From positions 1-8,226 of the forward strand of contig JAGLDN010000346.1 of assembly GCA_023145575.1 (NCBI GenBank): a DNA stretch of 8,226 bases, in the 5' to 3' direction. Source of the DNA: Psychromonas sp. GTDB taxonomy: Bacteria > Pseudomonadota > Gammaproteobacteria > Enterobacterales > Psychromonadaceae. How positions within the stretch are numbered: the first letter of the stretch is position 1; each line of letters opens with the position of its first letter. Shown here piece by piece: positions 6,967 to 8,226 of the stretch. The notes beneath the pieces are model-generated. The model saw only the letters and a list, made by a program, of their open reading frames with translations, made no database searches and was not told the DNA's origin. Both the position numbers and the translations under genes were made by a program.

Positions 6967-7438
6967 AAACAAAGATCGCGAGAGGTATATCACAAACTAG
7001 GTGGCAAAACGCTTGATAAGTAGACGCTTTTCGTAATCTCGCCCTGGGATGGACCTGTTTTTGATCAAATTCGGCCGATGCTTACAGAGAATTTGCTGTT
7101 TGGTGATCAAGCTTACAAAAGATCCGATGAAGATAAGGTTGAATCCGAGTGGCGTTTGGAAGTATTGACACCTATAAAAAAACATAGGGGACAGAAATAG
7201 TTATCACCCGAAGATAAAAAATATTCAAATGCAAGATCACGTATGAGGCAGCCGATTGAAGCATTATTTGGTTGGCTAAATAAAGTTACTGGCATTGAGG
7301 ATGCATCAAACGTTCGTTCGTCAAAAGGATTACTTACACATATTTATGGAAGACTGGCAGCTGCGATGATGCTTCGCAGTTACCCTGAACTTGGCTTTTG
7401 ATTCGAATATATACCCGTGATACTTCAAATTGAAACAC

Positions 7439-7656
7439 GATTATATTAACATTTTTACGGTGATATTCACTCTTTTCTATTTCTTTAAAAAATGTCATAT
7501 TTAGGGATTTTATGCGTGATGAGTGGATAAAATCATTTGATCACAAGCCCACTTAACAGTCAAAACCAAAAAGTTCCTATCCTGCCTTGGCGTCTAATTA
7601 ACCATGAAACTACTTGCTTGCATATTTGATCAGATAATACCATTTCCAACAAATTA
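7439..7656. other. Spacer between the IS982 and IS630 remnants, nothing recognised
   Basis: About 220 AT-rich bases show no open frame of use, no RNA gene and no clear repeat. It should contain the downstream end of the IS630-type element, but I could not place its inverted repeat or a TA target. Confidence 0.5.
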
Positions 7657-8226
7657 TTAGACTAACTTAACCCATTGTTTACCACATGATTTACTAACTA
7701 AATTTGTCTCATTTAAAATATTGCTCCAATCCTCACAGCTTTTATCTACAATATCGTCATAATTTTTAAAAGCCATATTTGATAAATATCCTTGTTTAAT
7801 ATGTTGCCATAGCTGTTCTGCTAGATTAAGTTCTTGTGAATATGGTGGCAAAGGTATTGGAATAACATTATCAAAACATTTTATTTTGCCAGTGGTGTGT
7901 CATGATGCCCTGTCCATTACCACAACGGCATATCTGCCTTTTGGTGTTGCTTGTGAGATTTGTCTTAAATGTTCAATCATGCCGTTGGTATTTGCCAAAG
8001 GTAACACTAAGCGAAGTGCTTTATCTTGTGCTGGACAAGTGGCTGCAAAGAGATAGGCGTATTCAAATTGTTGCAGGAGGATGGCACTGGATCTGGTGCC
8101 TTTAGGCGCCCATATTCTAGTGATAGAGCCTTGTTGTCCTATTCTAGTCTCATCTTGAAACCAGACATCAGCTTTGCTTAAATCCGTTTCCACAGGCAGG
8201 GCATCTGTTACTGTTTGTTTGAAGTT
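7657..8226 (-). pseudogene. IS630-family transposase, C-terminal part, with one nonsense codon
   Basis: The frame is open from the right window edge (NFKQTVTDALPVETDL onward) to TAA 7657-7659, about 189 codons, apart from TGA at 7900-7902. Reading through, the sequence is VVVMDRAS-stop-HTTGKIKCFDNVI and then PLPPYSQELNLAEQLW. In the IS630 family the stop position is Trp (MDxAxWH), so a single TGG-to-TGA change explains it. The DDE residues are visible: QDE in VWFQDETRIGQQG, MD before the stop, and Glu in NLAEQLW. The N-terminal helix-turn-helix lies beyond the window. A full IS630 transposase of this type is around 340 residues. The gene is inactive unless the stop is suppressed. Confidence 0.8.

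Larger units (their letters stand above)
5541..7046 (-). mobile_element. ISAs1-family insertion sequence, 1506 bp, inside the IS982 transposase
   Basis: The left end CAGGGCGAGATTACGAA (5541-5557) is repeated perfectly inverted at 7030-7046. The flanks GGTTGGACCT (5531-5540) and GGATGGACCT (7047-7056) form a 10-base target duplication with one mismatch, within the 8-10 bases usual for ISAs1. Taking out 5541-7056 restores the IS982 reading frame, which confirms both ends. The element carries one decayed transposase gene on the minus strand. The stretch from 5541 to 5778 is AT-rich and holds no further gene. Confidence 0.85.
4995..7401 (+). pseudogene. IS982-family transposase, split by ISAs1 and carrying two nonsense codons
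   Basis: The gene reads in one frame from ATG 4995 to 5540 and resumes in phase from 7057 to TGA 7399-7401, 296 codons in all, the normal IS982 size. The first part has FTDEEVMAIYCNGI, then MDPFPIP (probable first catalytic Asp at 115), KMAPELEN and, past the first stop, YYYGVKAHVVARKRE. The second part has DGPVFDQIRPML, LFGDQAYKR (second Asp), RQPIEALFGW (catalytic Glu) and SSKGLLTHIYGRLAAAMMLR. The defects are TAA at codon 141 (5415-5417), TAG at codon 230 (7198-7200) and the ISAs1 insertion at codon 182. The catalytic residues survive, so decay followed loss of function and was not driven by active-site change. Confidence 0.85.
4848..7438 (+). mobile_element. IS982-family element, interrupted by an ISAs1-type insertion
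   Basis: The element is bounded by perfect 19-base inverted repeats TATATATTCGAATCAAAAG, at 4873-4891 and inverted at 7395-7413. Outside them the inverted match continues imperfectly (about 16 of 25 bases), so the tips may reach 4848 and 7438. The exact ends and any target duplication are unclear. Inside is one transposase gene on the plus strand, its stop 12 bases from the inner edge of the right 19-base repeat. Without the 1506-base insert the element would be about 1.0-1.1 kb, normal for IS982. Confidence 0.75.

Noticed and set aside
7113..7295. Minus-strand open frames at 6997-7185 and 7113-7295
   Set aside because: They lie antisense to the IS982 transposase 3' half, which has clear family motifs on the plus strand; they are shadows.
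7900..7902. Reading TGA as Trp (a changed genetic code), since the IS630 stop replaces a Trp
   Set aside because: Other in-frame stops in the IS genes are TAA and TAG as well as a TGA where Trp is not expected (6273-6275). The housekeeping genes have no internal TGA and use TGG for Trp.

Overview
The window comes from an AT-rich gammaproteobacterium. It has a conserved housekeeping block, rplU-rpmA followed by obgE, and a yeeA-type FUSC membrane protein, set among insertion-sequence (IS) remnants in various states of decay. L21 (103 aa) and L27 (85 aa) match the Escherichia coli proteins in length and are very close to them. ObgE shares the gammaproteobacterial architecture but diverges from the enterobacterial version in its C-terminal third. 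High AT, wide spacers and many broken transposases fit a host-associated lineage, such as Orbales or an insect-associated Enterobacterales. This placement is an inference and no marker in the window settles it.

Layout. Positions 1-535 hold IS debris on the minus strand: an internally deleted IS701/IS4-like transposase fragment, then the first 23 codons of an IS21-type istA with the element's terminal repeats. Positions 547-1602 (minus) are an intact yeeA homologue. A 583-base spacer (1603-2185) holds a good promoter for yeeA and an unexplained stem-loop. Positions 2186-2683 (plus) encode a small unrecognised protein with a coiled coil and two predicted membrane segments. It converges on obgE (2699-3874, minus), with stops 15 bases apart. 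Upstream of obgE, on the same strand, lie an intrinsic terminator, rpmA and rplU. The yhbE gene that separates rpmA and obgE in E. coli is absent.

Positions 4848-7438 are a nested mobile element. An IS982-type transposase gene of 296 codons starts at 4995 and is cut at codon 182 by a 1506-base ISAs1-type element (5541-7046). The insert keeps perfect 17-base terminal inverted repeats and a 10-base target duplication with one mismatch. The host reading frame resumes exactly on the other side (7057-7401). Both transposases also carry nonsense mutations or frameshifts. From about 7657 to the window end (minus) lies an IS630-type transposase broken by one TGA where the family has Trp.

Functionally, the live part is translation and ribosome assembly: two 50S proteins and the GTPase that acts on 50S maturation. 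yeeA is a probable inner-membrane transporter. No intact defence, secretion, phage or biosynthetic system is visible. The most informative signals are the reconstructable order of IS insertions and the structured spacer at 1869-1948.
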